Shown: one piece after another, positions 50,040 to 58,911 of the stretch
Numbering within the stretch: position 1 is the first letter of the stretch
How the letters are laid out: every line of letters starts with the position of its first letter
Assembly (NCBI RefSeq): GCF_040370365.1
Contig: NZ_BAABWQ010000004.1
Span: 62,001-126,000 of the forward strand
Reading direction: 5' to 3'
Source: Shimia sp040370365
Lineage (GTDB): Bacteria; Pseudomonadota; Alphaproteobacteria; Rhodobacterales; Rhodobacteraceae
Length of the DNA: 64,000 nt
Translations under genes and position numbers: made by a program
Notes under the pieces: model-generated
The model's input: the letters and a program-made list of their open reading frames with translations, nothing else
Database searches by the model: none
Told to the model about the DNA's origin: nothing

Positions 50040-51164
50040 TCAACGTTTGAAATTGGCGGGTACCAGCGGCGTCTTTGCCACCAAGACGGGCAAACGTTTG
50101 CCGCGCACTTCACCAAAAATCTCAGTGCCGATGACGGCCTGCGCCGCACCGACATACCCCATGGCCACCGGCCCATTGATAGTTGGGCCAAAACCGCCAG
50201 ATGTGACCTCCCCAATGGGGTCGCCACCATCCGCGGCGGCAAAAAGCTGCGTCCCCGCCCGCATCGGCGCGCGTCCAGCTGGTGCAAGGCCCACACGCTT
50301 GCGCGCAACGCCCTCTGCGAGATCGCCGAAAATGCGGTCGGCGCCCGGAAAGCCGCCGGCCCGCGCGCCATCAGCGCGGCGTATCTTTTGAATGGCCCAG
50401 GTCAGCGCGCCCTCAACCGGCGATGTGGTGGCGTCAATGTCATTGCCATACAAGCACAAACCGGCCTCCAACCGCAGACTGTCACGCGCGCCGAGCCCGA
50501 TGGGTTCGACTTCTTCCATTTCCAACAAAAGACGACAAATCCGACCGGCGTCAGCCTCTGGAATCGATATTTCGTAGCCATCCTCACCCGTGTACCCGGA
50601 CCGGCTGATCAAACACGCAGATCCATCCAGCGTCACCTCAGCGAAGTCCATAAATGCCATATCAGCAACAGCAGGATTGAGCCGCGCAAGAGCGGTCTCT
50701 GCGGCGGGCCCCTGTAACGCCACCAACGCTCGATCTGTAATTTCTACGACTGAGATATCTGGGGACAGCTCCGCAGTCATGCGCGCGATGTCCTCTACCT
50801 TGCAGGCGGCGTTGACCACCACAAACAGGTGATCACCCCGATTGGCAAACATCAGATCATCCTCGATGCCGCCAGCGTCATTTGTAAAGAACCCGTAGCG
50901 TTGACGCCCAACTCCCAGCCCCATCACATCCATCGGGACCAGTGTTTCAAAACCCTGCGCTGCCGCCTCGTAACTTGGCCCTCGCAAGACAACCTGCCCC
51001 ATATGACTGACGTCAAAAAGGCCTGCTGACGCGCGTGTGTGCAGATGCTCTTTCATGACACCAAGCGGATACTGAACGGGCATATCATAACCCGCAAATC
51101 CCACCATCTTGGCGCCCAATTCTACATGCAGATCATAAAGCGGTGTGCGCTTAAGCTCTCCCAT
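50040..51164 (-). CDS. gcvT: Aminomethyltransferase, T protein
   Basis: A 374-residue tetrahydrofolate-dependent enzyme of the glycine cleavage system. The start is MGELKRTPLYDLHVELGAKM. SHMGQVVLRGP, RLMFANRGDHLFVVVNA and the fold-T segment ISRSGYTGEDGYEIS are typical, and the C-terminal barrel contains TSGGFGPTINGPVAMGYV. It produces methylene-THF and ammonia. It is the first gene after the tandem glycine riboswitch and is followed by gcvH within 18 bases. Confidence 0.96.
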   Translation of the reverse strand: MGELKRTPLYDLHVELGAKMVGFAGYDMPVQYPLGVMKEHLHTRASAGLFDVSHMGQVVLRGPSYEAAAQGFETLVPMDVMGLGVGRQRYGFFTNDAGGIEDDLMFANRGDHLFVVVNAACKVEDIARMTAELSPDISVVEITDRALVALQGPAAETALARLNPAVADMAFMDFAEVTLDGSACLISRSGYTGEDGYEISIPEADAGRICRLLLEMEEVEPIGLGARDSLRLEAGLCLYGNDIDATTSPVEGALTWAIQKIRRADGARAGGFPGADRIFGDLAEGVARKRVGLAPAGRAPMRAGTQLFAAADGGDPIGEVTSGGFGPTINGPVAMGYVGAAQAVIGTEIFGEVRGKRLPVLVAKTPLVPANFKR

Positions 51165-51252
51165 AGGCTTCGCCCTTCTTTTCCCCGGGCGTTTCCATGG
51201 TCGATGGTCACATCCGGCATCCCAGTATCGCGCACTTCATGTGCACGTGCGA

Positions 51253-51410
51253 TGCCCCCTCTGTCCTTCAGCCTGAGATCGTTATCCCTTCGGCGGGCAC
51301 CCAGTTTGGCGCCACTCTCCAGAGTGTGTTCGTAAGATGGTCGGTCCTTGAGGCCTGAGAGTTTCCGGGGCGGTTGCTCCTTCGGCACTGAACGAGTTCA
51401 GTTCTCCCGA
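51253..51410 (-). promoter_or_regulatory. Tandem glycine riboswitch upstream of gcvT
   Basis: Read on the minus strand, the leader holds two glycine aptamers in series. The first runs CGGGAGAA...TGCCGAAGGAGCAA...ACTCTCAGGC...AGGACCG; the second runs CTCTGGAGAG...GCCGAAGGGATAA...ATCTCAGGCTGAAGGACAG...GGGGG. These are the conserved 'GCCGAAGG', 'CUCAGGC' and 'AGGACAGAG' landmarks of glycine riboswitches. It turns on the gcv operon when glycine binds. The leader extends about 90 bases before the gcvT start. Confidence 0.93.
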
Positions 51411-51517
51411 TTCATCTTGCGGAGAACCTAATATGCCGCCCGCTAGCTGGCAAGCCACTATATTGAGGAAATTTAATACGCCTTCAGCTCCGCTTATCAC
51501 ACCCAATCAGAAGTTTG

Positions 51518-51964
51518 TCAGACACCGCAAGGCTCTGGAGCCAGTATGTTCAAAAGTTTGGTATTCCCACAAACGAGCGCATCCAATGTGAGATCGTCGA
51601 GTTCGTGGTAAAACGCTTCCGCTGCGGCATGCAGCGCTTCCTTTAAGCGACACGCAGGCACCAAAGGACAAGAATTGTCGACATCAGCAAAGCACTCTAT
51701 CTGAGATGGCCTAGCCTCCATCGAACGAAAAATATCGCCAATTTTTGTATCTTTGGGGTCCTGTGCCAACTCCAAGCCACCATTGCGCCCCCGATGCGTT
51801 TCCAAAACCCCCATCAATGCCAGTTGATGAATGACCTGAGCCAGATGATTTTCTGAAGCATTACAGACTCTTGCAATCTCATGCTTGGTGACGAGGCGAG
51901 TCTGATGCGCTGCACAGTACATCAATACGCGCATCGCAATATTCGTCCTTTTTGTTATACGCAT
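51518..51964 (-). CDS. nsrR: Rrf2-family regulator of NsrR type
   Basis: A 148-residue winged-helix regulator. The N-terminus MRITKRTNIAMRVLMYCAAH and the helix EIARVCNASENHLAQVIHQL, then LETHRGRNGGLELAQDP, are Rrf2-typical. Three cysteines (C91, C99, C105, in ECFADVDNSCPLVPACRL) match the position of the NsrR [Fe-S] ligands. NsrR senses nitric oxide; IscR or RsrR remain possible. The start at 51964 follows AGGG. It is divergent from the gamma-glutamylcyclotransferase-like gene, so self-control and control of that gene are plausible. Confidence 0.87.
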   Translation of the reverse strand: MRITKRTNIAMRVLMYCAAHQTRLVTKHEIARVCNASENHLAQVIHQLALMGVLETHRGRNGGLELAQDPKDTKIGDIFRSMEARPSQIECFADVDNSCPLVPACRLKEALHAAAEAFYHELDDLTLDALVCGNTKLLNILAPEPCGV

Positions 51965-52071
51965 ATTGACCCTTTGACGCTCTAGTATTGGCACTGACCA
52001 GTCACATGTTTTTGCCAGCAACCGATGTTTGGAACATTGACATGGATCAACACATCTGTAGGGACAGCGGT

Positions 52072-52632
52072 ATGAACACCTCTTATTTCTTTGGTTTTGG
52101 CAGCTTGGTGAACACGCGCACACATCCTTACGCAGATGTGCAAGCTGCCCGGCTCAGCGGTTGGCGACGCACTTGGCGCCATACCGAACTGCGCCCAATC
52201 GCCTTTCTCACCGTAGAGCCAGCTCCAAACACTGTGATAGATGGGGTGATCGCACACGTCCCCAACAACGATTGGGTCACATTGGACGCACGTGAATACG
52301 CCTATGATCGCGTCGATGTTACTTCTGAAATCAGTCACAAAAACACCAACGATATCGACATTGCTCTGTATGCGGTGCCTGACCATGTTAAAGCGCAACC
52401 AGATGTACGCCACCCCATTTTGCTGAGCTATTTGGACGTGGTAGTGCAAGGATATGCAGAGATTTTTGGTAAGGCTGGTGTCGAAAACTTCTTTGAAACA
52501 ACAACAGGTTGGGACGTACCTGTGATCGACGACCGTTCTGACCCCATATACCCTCGCCACCAAACACTGTCCGCATCCGACATCTCTTTGGTCGACCAGT
52601 ATTTGGCGCAAAAAGACATCACGTTTCCCTAG
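52072..52632 (+). CDS. Gamma-glutamylcyclotransferase-like protein
   Basis: A 186-residue protein with the fold of GGCT/ChaC-type enzymes. The N-terminal YFFGFGSLVNTRTHPY matches the Y-G-S-L substrate loop, followed by LSGWRRTWRHT and a compact barrel. A catalytic glutamate is not certain; EYAYDR or the region around VIDGVIAHV is where it is expected. It might act on gamma-glutamyl peptides. I chose ATG 52072 because AGGGACAG precedes it; an ATG at 52042 gives a 10-residue-longer form. Divergent from nsrR with a 107-base gap and 93 bases before mgtE. Confidence 0.78.
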   Translation: MNTSYFFGFGSLVNTRTHPYADVQAARLSGWRRTWRHTELRPIAFLTVEPAPNTVIDGVIAHVPNNDWVTLDAREYAYDRVDVTSEISHKNTNDIDIALYAVPDHVKAQPDVRHPILLSYLDVVVQGYAEIFGKAGVENFFETTTGWDVPVIDDRSDPIYPRHQTLSASDISLVDQYLAQKDITFP

Positions 52633-52725
52633 GCGCACGCCGAACGATTTTTCGCGTGCAACCCATGTTTTCTTTTGCGATGGTCAGCCTGCATCACTTC
52701 GGCTTTCTCCATGCGGACACGGCAC

Positions 52726-54120
52726 ATGCAAGCTTTGACTTGGCAGGACGATACAACGGCAACAGCTCAGTCTTCCAACCGCGCGCTGCTGCGGCAGGTC
52801 GACGACTGGATTGTTGCCGGACAGCGAGAGTCGTTGCTGGCCGCGACTGAGCACTGGCCGGCGACGGACACGCTCGCTGTGCTCACCAGACTACGCCCGG
52901 CCCGCGCACGCCTCATGTTTGATTGGCTTCCTGACGGCCTCGGACTGAAAGTGATGGCAGAACTCGATCCGGATCTGCGATCAGTTCTATTTGACGAAGC
53001 CTCTCTGCAAACCTTCACCAACATCATCGCGATGATGGATGTGGATGAGGCCGCCGACACACTGCTCGAATTGCCGCGCAGCTTTGCTGCACAATTGGTT
53101 ACCGCACATCCCAAAGCGGAAGAAATCTCCGCCGTTTTGCAAGCCCGCAACGACAGCGCCGCCACCGTGATGCGGCTTGGTGTGTTGATGGCCCCTGCCA
53201 ATTGGACAGTGCAGAAACTGACCAAGGACATTCGCGCCCGCAGCCAAGAACTCAGCAAAATTGATATGATGTTTGTTGTGGACGCCGAACGTAGACCTCT
53301 TGGTTTCCTGCGATTTCGAGAGGTTCTTTCTGCGGCAGACGATGTTCTGCTAAAGGAAATTTTACATCCAGAACTCTTACTAGTGAGTGCCGACTGGGAC
53401 CGCGAGGACGTTCTCTCAATGGCGCGCGCAAAGAACATTCATTCTATTGGTGTTGTTGACGGCACCGGAAAGCTGGTTGGCGGGATTTCAGCCCGAGAGC
53501 TTGGCGAGATTTTGCGCGATGAGTCTGAGGAAGACATGTTGCGGATGGGCTCGGTTTCACCAGCAACAACGCAGTTTGACACCCCCTTAACCATCCTACG
53601 CCGACGCTTGCCGTGGTTGATGGGCGGCTTGTTAGGCGCGGGTTTTGCGGCCGGTGTGATCGGCTCCTTTGAGGAGGCCTTAGCCCAAGCGGCAGTGCTT
53701 GCCAGTTTTATTCCTGTGGTGATGGCCACCGCAGGCAACGCGGGCATTCAGGCCTCCACGGTCTCGGTGCAATCCATTACAACAGGCATCAATTGGCGTG
53801 GTGATTTTTCGGGTAGGATATTGCGTGAATTGTTCGGTGCTATGTTGAATGGACTGTGCATCGGCGCCATCACAGCCATCATGGTTATGTTGGTCAGTTT
53901 AATTGTTGATCTGCACCAACCTGTTTTCTTGGCCTTAACAGCATTGATTGCACTGACTTGTGTGACCACCATTGCAGGTACAGTGGGCTCAATTATTCCG
54001 TTTGTTCTCAAATCACTGAAGCTCGATCCTGCGGTCGCAACGGGGATATTTATCACCACAACGAATGACGTCTTCGGCGTGCTGATATTCTTTGTAGTGG
54101 CCTCCGCGCTCTATCTCTAG
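52726..54120 (+). CDS. mgtE: Magnesium transporter MgtE
   Basis: A 464-residue Mg2+ channel/transporter. The N domain (about 25-140) contains LTRLRPARARLMFDWLPDG and MDVDEAADTLLELPRS. Two CBS repeats follow (LGFLRFREVLSAADD, VLSMARAKNIHSIGVVDGTGKLVGG), and the membrane domain starts near residue 290: RRRLPWLMGGLLGAGFAAGV, then PVVMATAGNAGIQASTVSVQ (the family's pore helix motif) and IFITTTNDVFGVLIFF. Start uncertain: ATG 52726 is used; ATGs at 52675 and 52708 are also in frame. A strong terminator follows the stop. Confidence 0.92.
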   Translation: MQALTWQDDTTATAQSSNRALLRQVDDWIVAGQRESLLAATEHWPATDTLAVLTRLRPARARLMFDWLPDGLGLKVMAELDPDLRSVLFDEASLQTFTNIIAMMDVDEAADTLLELPRSFAAQLVTAHPKAEEISAVLQARNDSAATVMRLGVLMAPANWTVQKLTKDIRARSQELSKIDMMFVVDAERRPLGFLRFREVLSAADDVLLKEILHPELLLVSADWDREDVLSMARAKNIHSIGVVDGTGKLVGGISARELGEILRDESEEDMLRMGSVSPATTQFDTPLTILRRRLPWLMGGLLGAGFAAGVIGSFEEALAQAAVLASFIPVVMATAGNAGIQASTVSVQSITTGINWRGDFSGRILRELFGAMLNGLCIGAITAIMVMLVSLIVDLHQPVFLALTALIALTCVTTIAGTVGSIIPFVLKSLKLDPAVATGIFITTTNDVFGVLIFFVVASALYL

Positions 54121-54151
54121 CCCGTTCAAGAGCCTGAACCACCTGCCAACA

Positions 54152-54191
54152 AAACAGAGCGCGGCACCCACAGGGATGCCGCGCTCTGTTT
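54152..54191. terminator. Strong bidirectional terminator between mgtE and the MBL hydrolase
   Basis: A perfect 15-bp stem (54152-54166 with 54177-54191) and a 10-base loop, with A residues on the left edge and TTT on the right, so it functions for both the plus-strand mgtE and the minus-strand hydrolase. Confidence 0.93.
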
Positions 54192-54203
54192 AAAAACTGC
54201 GCC

Positions 54204-55151
54204 CTATGTGTCCATCATGAATTGATAGCTGGCAGGTACGTAATTGTAGCCACTTTCGCGTGTTTCTACAAAACCAACAGCTGGCCAGGGCATGTGATAG
54301 CCAATGAACGGAACGGAGTCCGCCGACAACATGTCGAGCATTTTGCGCCGGGTTTGGGCAGCAGCCGCTTTGTCGCGATCAAACTTCACTTCCCAATCAG
54401 GATACGCCAGAGACCAGACATAGTGGTTGGCGAAATCTGCAGCGACAACAAGCTGTTGGCCATCACTTTCCAGCATGTAGGCCATGTGACCCGGCGTGTG
54501 ACCAAAGGCAGCCATGCCCGTGATGCCGCTGGCAACGGATGCACCGTCCTCGATCATTTCAAACCGCTCCGCATTGGGTCGTACTTTGGCTTCGAAAGCC
54601 TTGTTGCCGTCCGTTTTTGCCCAGGCGTCAAACTCCACCCGTCCCGTCACATGTTTCGCGTTGGCAAAAGTCATACCAGCGTCGCCTGCCACCCCGCCAA
54701 TATGATCACCATGCATATGTGTAATCACCACGGTGTCGATTTGGTCTGGACTGTATCCTGCAGCGGCAAGCGCACCTGTGATCGCATCGGGACTCAAACC
54801 TGCGTCAAACAGCACCAACTCGTTGCCGGTGTTCACAACCGTTGGTGTGAAGAAAAACTGTGCAGCATTGGTGGGGATATTTGCCGCACTGGAGGCCGCC
54901 GCAAATTCATCGGCTCCAACATTCATGCCAAAGATGTTTTGCGGGCTTTCTACGGTGCGTGTTCCGACAAGCAATGTTGTCACCTCAAAGCCACCCAACT
55001 TCATGCGATTAAAACGCGTGGCCCCAACCCCCAACATCTCTGCCTTGGCTTCTGCTTTACGTGGCAACGCTGCTGCAACCGGCAAAGCAGCAGCCCCCGC
55101 CAAAAGACTTCTTCGTGAAAGTGCTTTTTCCTGCGTCTTTTCTTGTGCCAT
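54204..55151 (-). CDS. Exported metallo-beta-lactamase-fold hydrolase
   Basis: A 315-residue zinc hydrolase. The N-terminus has a twin-arginine signal (LSRRSLLAGAAALPVAAALP). The metal motif THMHGDHIGG is at 144-153, with later ligands in FGHTPGHMAYML and FIGYHMPWPAVG. The fold resembles lactonases and phosphotriesterase-like members of the MBL family, so an AHL-lactonase or organophosphate role is possible, but the substrate cannot be read. Monocistronic. It ends in a shared terminator. Confidence 0.86.
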   Translation of the reverse strand: MAQEKTQEKALSRRSLLAGAAALPVAAALPRKAEAKAEMLGVGATRFNRMKLGGFEVTTLLVGTRTVESPQNIFGMNVGADEFAAASSAANIPTNAAQFFFTPTVVNTGNELVLFDAGLSPDAITGALAAAGYSPDQIDTVVITHMHGDHIGGVAGDAGMTFANAKHVTGRVEFDAWAKTDGNKAFEAKVRPNAERFEMIEDGASVASGITGMAAFGHTPGHMAYMLESDGQQLVVAADFANHYVWSLAYPDWEVKFDRDKAAAAQTRRKMLDMLSADSVPFIGYHMPWPAVGFVETRESGYNYVPASYQFMMDT

Positions 55152-55394
55152 CGTTTGCGTCTCCCTCTATAAACCAAAATTAGTTTGTACTGAGATGTTA
55201 CTGTCTAAGAGGCCCGCCGGATCGCTTTTCACATAAAGTTGACCACCGTGCCAATCGGAGCATCGTGGTGGCCGGCAAAACCTAGCCTGCATGAGCGACA
55301 GCAACCGACTTTTTCAGCACGGTCTCATCATCACTACGTAGAGTGTGACACATGTTGAATTCTGACGATACCACTACGGGTATACCAGCGGGCG

Positions 55395-55556
55395 CTAAAA
55401 CTGCGCGACCCTGAGTTTCAGCGCGTTCAACGCGAACAGTGTTTCCATATCGCGGCCGGCTATCAGGACCATACGAACATCTTGAGACGTTTGGGAAAGC
55501 ATCACATCAACAAATCCCGCCTCTACTTCCACACGATCGACGATCGTGCGTTTCAT
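55395..55556 (-). CDS. Possible small protein, 53 residues
   Basis: A short frame on the minus strand in the 55152-55645 gap. It starts MKRTIVDRVEVEAGFVDVML, then reads SQTSQDVRMVLIAGRDMETL and ends in FALNALKLRVAQF. The composition is protein-like and helical, but no clear ribosome binding site precedes the ATG. A second frame on the same strand stays open for 61 codons through 55345 without a start, so the region might be a decayed gene. Nothing recognised. Confidence 0.35.
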   Translation of the reverse strand: MKRTIVDRVEVEAGFVDVMLSQTSQDVRMVLIAGRDMETLFALNALKLRVAQF

Positions 55557-55645
55557 TGGGGATAGCGGGCCTCAACACCAAATGAGACCTGCCTTCTTTG
55601 CAAGTCTGCGTTGTTCTGTTGCCCCCGATCCGGCATAATTCAGGA

Positions 55646-56341
55646 ATGTGTAGAGCTATTATCGCAGTTTGTTTCGCAATTGTCGGCCTTGTGTCCTGCG
55701 CGCAAGTGGATTTTGACGATGCCCCTGTGGGCCGATTTTCCGGCAGCGTTCTATTGTTGTGGGTTGATGAAGGCTCCAGCACATCAGGCGACGGCCGCTT
55801 TGTATTTGTGCCAGCCCCCGGACGTCCTCTGATGTTTGAGCGCGGCGGTGACGGAGGCACTTTTCCGATCATCCAGCCGGGCATGATCTACACTGATGGT
55901 GGCTCAATCCCAAAGGCTGCGCAGCTCTTCAAAGGGTTCTCGCCGTGGGGATATGCGCCTGCTTACATGGTGCACGATTGGCTTTTCGTTGCCAGACGCT
56001 GTTTGACCGACGGCACCGCCGACGCGAACGAAACACAAATTGCACCTGTCAGTTTTCAGGAGAGCGCCGAAATCATCGCCGAAGCCATTAAGACACTCAT
56101 TGATCAAGATAGGGTCGCTCCAAATGATGTGGCCCCAAGAGTGATTTCCGGAACCGTCGCAGGACCAATCTCAAAAGCCCAGTGGACCAAGCAAGGCGCC
56201 TGCGCCGCAGATCGCGTATCCGCCGAGCACATCCGGGAGGTGAAGGACGCATTAGCCCAATATGGCACAACCAAAAGCCAGACACCGCTGACGAAACCGA
56301 CCGCGTCCGGGACACGCATTGTTGCGGAGATCGCCTTTTAA
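55646..56341 (+). CDS. DUF1353-family lipoprotein
   Basis: A 231-residue exported protein. The start MCRAIIAVCFAIVGLVSCAQ has a lipobox (VSC, cysteine 18). The DUF1353 core includes PGMIYTDGGSIPKAAQLFKG, then WGYAPAYMVHDWLF, with a conserved TDG and HDW pair. DUF1353 proteins are seen in phages and bacteria; the reaction is unknown, perhaps a hydrolase of cell wall. ATG at 55646 follows AGGA very closely; other start at 55598 is in frame. It ends 82 bases before gltX. Confidence 0.78.
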   Translation: MCRAIIAVCFAIVGLVSCAQVDFDDAPVGRFSGSVLLLWVDEGSSTSGDGRFVFVPAPGRPLMFERGGDGGTFPIIQPGMIYTDGGSIPKAAQLFKGFSPWGYAPAYMVHDWLFVARRCLTDGTADANETQIAPVSFQESAEIIAEAIKTLIDQDRVAPNDVAPRVISGTVAGPISKAQWTKQGACAADRVSAEHIREVKDALAQYGTTKSQTPLTKPTASGTRIVAEIAF

Positions 56342-56423
56342 GCGGGGAGCGCATGTCCCTTACACGCCCAATAGTGGACAAATCGCTCCGGGTGTGGAAT
56401 GGGAAGCGCAACAGGAGAATCCC

Positions 56424-57749
56424 ATGACGACCACTCGTTTTGCCCCCTCGCCAACCGGCTACCTTCACGTTGGCAACCTGCGCACCGCGCTGATGAACTA
56501 TCTGATCGCCCGCAAAGCTGGCGGCACCTTCATCCTGCGCATTGACGACACCGATCCAGAGCGCAGCAAACAGGAATATGTCGACGCCATCCAGCAGGAC
56601 ATCGAATGGCTCGGCCTGACCTGGGACCGCATCGAAAAACAGTCCGACCGTCTGGAACGCTACGAGGACGCCGCACAGCAACTGCGCGACATGGGCCGGT
56701 TTTATGAGTGTTTTGAAACCCCAACCGAGCTGGATCTGAAACGCAAGAAACAGCTCAACATGGGCAAACCGCCGGTCTATGACCGGGCGGCGCTAAACCT
56801 GTCGGACGACGAGAAAGCCAAACTGCGCGCAGAGCGCGGCAACGGCCACTGGCGCTTCAAGCTGGATCACACCCGCATCGAATGGACTGACGGCATTCTG
56901 GGCGACCGCTCGATTGACGCCGCTTCCGTGTCCGACCCGGTGCTGATCCGCGCCGACGGCCAGTTCCTCTACACGCTGGCCTCTGTCTGTGACGACATCG
57001 ACTACGGCATCACCGATGTGGTGCGCGGCTCTGACCACGTCACCAACACCGCGACCCAGATCCAGATCATCCAAGCCCTTGGCGGCGCGGTGCCAAACTT
57101 CGCGCACCACTCCCTGCTGACCGGCCCACAGGGCGAAGCGCTCTCCAAACGGCTGGGCACTTTGGCCCTGCGCGACCTGCGTGAAGCGGGTGTACAGCCG
57201 ATGGCCCTCCTGAGCCTCATGGCCCGTCTGGGCAGCGCCGACCCAATGGAGCTGCGCGCCAACTTAGAGGAGATTGCGGATGGCTTTGACATCAACAAAT
57301 TTGGCGCCGCGCCGACCAAATTCGACGTCGAAGACCTCTACCCGCTGACCGCCAAAGTGCTGCAGGAGACACCGCTCGCAGATGTGGCAGACGCCGTGGC
57401 CGCCGTAGGTGTGCCCGCCGACAAAGCCGAGCGCTTCTGGAACGTCACCCGCGACAACATCACCACGCTCAACGATCTGGGCAAATGGTGGGATCTTTAC
57501 ACCAATGGTGCCGAGCCAGAGATCGACGACGAAGACAAAGAGTTCATCGCCGAAGCCATGAAACTTCTGCCAGAAGGCCCTTATGACGATGACACTTGGG
57601 CCACGTGGACCGCTGCGGTGAAAGACGCCACCGGCCGCAAGGGACGTGGCCTATTTATGCCATTGCGCAAGGCCGTCACGGGCCAGAAAAACGGCCCCGA
57701 CATGGCGTCCCTGATGCCGCTGTTGCAAGTCATCAAGGCACGCGGTTAA
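56424..57749 (+). CDS. gltX: Glutamyl-tRNA synthetase
   Basis: A 441-residue class Ib synthetase. The HIGH-type motif is FAPSPTGYLHVGNLRTALMN at the start (residues 5-24). ILRIDDTDPERSKQEYVDAI binds the substrate, and GEALSKRLGTLAL carries the KMSKS equivalent LSKR. The anticodon-binding half is shorter than in E. coli. Alphaproteobacteria often have two gltX genes, one of which mischarges tRNA-Gln for the GatCAB route; this could be either. The start at 56424 follows AGGAGAA. Confidence 0.95.
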   Translation: MTTTRFAPSPTGYLHVGNLRTALMNYLIARKAGGTFILRIDDTDPERSKQEYVDAIQQDIEWLGLTWDRIEKQSDRLERYEDAAQQLRDMGRFYECFETPTELDLKRKKQLNMGKPPVYDRAALNLSDDEKAKLRAERGNGHWRFKLDHTRIEWTDGILGDRSIDAASVSDPVLIRADGQFLYTLASVCDDIDYGITDVVRGSDHVTNTATQIQIIQALGGAVPNFAHHSLLTGPQGEALSKRLGTLALRDLREAGVQPMALLSLMARLGSADPMELRANLEEIADGFDINKFGAAPTKFDVEDLYPLTAKVLQETPLADVADAVAAVGVPADKAERFWNVTRDNITTLNDLGKWWDLYTNGAEPEIDDEDKEFIAEAMKLLPEGPYDDDTWATWTAAVKDATGRKGRGLFMPLRKAVTGQKNGPDMASLMPLLQVIKARG

Positions 57750-57767
57750 GTCTCTCAAACGAAAACA

Positions 57768-57802
57768 GCGCGTTCCCAAAAGGGGATGCGCCGAAATTTT
57801 TA
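57768..57802 (+). terminator. Terminator after gltX
   Basis: A 10-bp stem with two G-T pairs (57768-57777 with 57782-57791), loop AAAA, followed by CGAAATTTTTA. It lies 19 bases after the gltX stop. Confidence 0.7.
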
Positions 57803-57894
57803 GGTCACGACAACACGGCACCTTAAGAACAAGTGTCAGCTTTGCGGGACGAAGCTTCCGTTGGGTTTGCGAGTAAAACTACCGAGATGACCAA

Positions 57895-58389
57895 CTAAGC
57901 TTGGCGGTACTTGAAAGCTTCTATTGCGCTTTCAAAACGATCGCAGAAATCCTCAAATTTCCTGTAACCATCGAAGTACATACTCTTGTAAGCCACAGGC
58001 TTTGACTGTGTGGACACGATTAAGGCAGGGCCATGATCGTGAAGTTCTCTCTCCACTATTGTATCAAGAACATCGTGAAAACTCAGATAGTCCCCGTCAT
58101 CGTCGCCCTTCGTCATCGGAAGCTGGACTCTGTCGGCAAAAAGGCGAACCGACTTAGATGATTGACTGTTTCTGTAGAGCCAGCGAAGCAAAATCACCGC
58201 AACAATTAGAAACCCTGCTCCAGCCGCGACACTAAATAGACTTTCTTCAACCGCACCGTTCGCCACCGGTATTGCGATACTTTGCAACCCACCAACGGCA
58301 AAACCTGCGGAAAGAAGTGGAACAAACAAACGGCTAAATGGGCCAACCTCATAGGCATACATCCACTCAACACTGTTTTTGTCGCGCAT
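57895..58389 (-). CDS. Membrane protein with PH-like cytosolic domain
   Basis: A 164-residue protein with two hydrophobic segments (about 18-45, FSRLFVPLLSAGFAVGGLQ and on, and 52-72, SLFSVAAGAGFLIVAVILLR), then a soluble C-terminal half with alternating strands (SVRLFADRVQLPMTKGDDDGDYLSFHDVL) that resembles bacterial PH domains. The function is unknown. I chose the start at 58389 because AAGGA lies 10 bases upstream; the ATG at 58401 overlaps that site. It converges with gltX and has no visible operon partner. Confidence 0.7.
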   Translation of the reverse strand: MRDKNSVEWMYAYEVGPFSRLFVPLLSAGFAVGGLQSIAIPVANGAVEESLFSVAAGAGFLIVAVILLRWLYRNSQSSKSVRLFADRVQLPMTKGDDDGDYLSFHDVLDTIVERELHDHGPALIVSTQSKPVAYKSMYFDGYRKFEDFCDRFESAIEAFKYRQA

Positions 58390-58526
58390 GACGTTCAACA
58401 TCCTTATGGGGCGTCAAGTTATTTTTACAATTGGGTCGTAAACTGTGTCAACATGGGCTCAAACCAGCCGTCCGCCGCTGATAAAAAGTTGTGAGAAAAT
58501 CGTTCCACCAACCCGGCAAAGTTCTC

Positions 58527-58874
58527 TCAACCGCCCTTCACAGCAGCCGTCACGATCACCTCAACCTTCAGCACATCCCGCGCCAACTTAGCCTCGCCAC
58601 AGGCCCGAGCAGGCGCGTGGCCTTCCGGCACCCAGTCATCCCAAACCGCATTCATCTCGGCAAAATCGGCCATATCAGACAGCCACACAATGGCCTGCAA
58701 GATATGCTCGCGATCCGATCCCGCCTCTTCCAGCAATGCATCCACACGAGACAGACAATCGCGCGTCTGCTCGGCAACCGTGTCGCCCGCGCCGACCTGA
58801 CCACACAGGTATGCCACCTGATTGTGGATGACGATTTTGGACATCCGTGTGCCCGTGTGTTTGCGCTCAATCAT
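58527..58874 (-). CDS. RidA-family protein (YjgF/YER057c/UK114)
   Basis: A 115-residue trimeric RidA-like protein. IHNQVAYLCGQVGAGDTVAEQTRDCL and AIVWLSDMADFAEMNAVWDDWVPEG are typical, as is the late ARACGEAKLARDVLKVEVIVTA. RidA proteins hydrolyse reactive 2-aminoacrylate-like imines; the substrate arginine is present (the R in ARACGEA). It lies 37 bases after nadE on the same strand and may be co-transcribed. Confidence 0.92.
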   Translation of the reverse strand: MIERKHTGTRMSKIVIHNQVAYLCGQVGAGDTVAEQTRDCLSRVDALLEEAGSDREHILQAIVWLSDMADFAEMNAVWDDWVPEGHAPARACGEAKLARDVLKVEVIVTAAVKGG

Positions 58875-58911
58875 GGTCTAGCCCCTGATAATTCTACGTT
58901 AGTGCTGCCGC

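Noticed and set aside
51122..51388. 88-residue minus-strand frame upstream of gcvT
   Set aside because: It reads through the glycine riboswitch; the conservation is at RNA level.
54222..55118. 298-residue frame antisense to the MBL hydrolase
   Set aside because: Cysteine/histidine-rich shadow frame; the minus strand has the HxHxDH motif and Tat signal.
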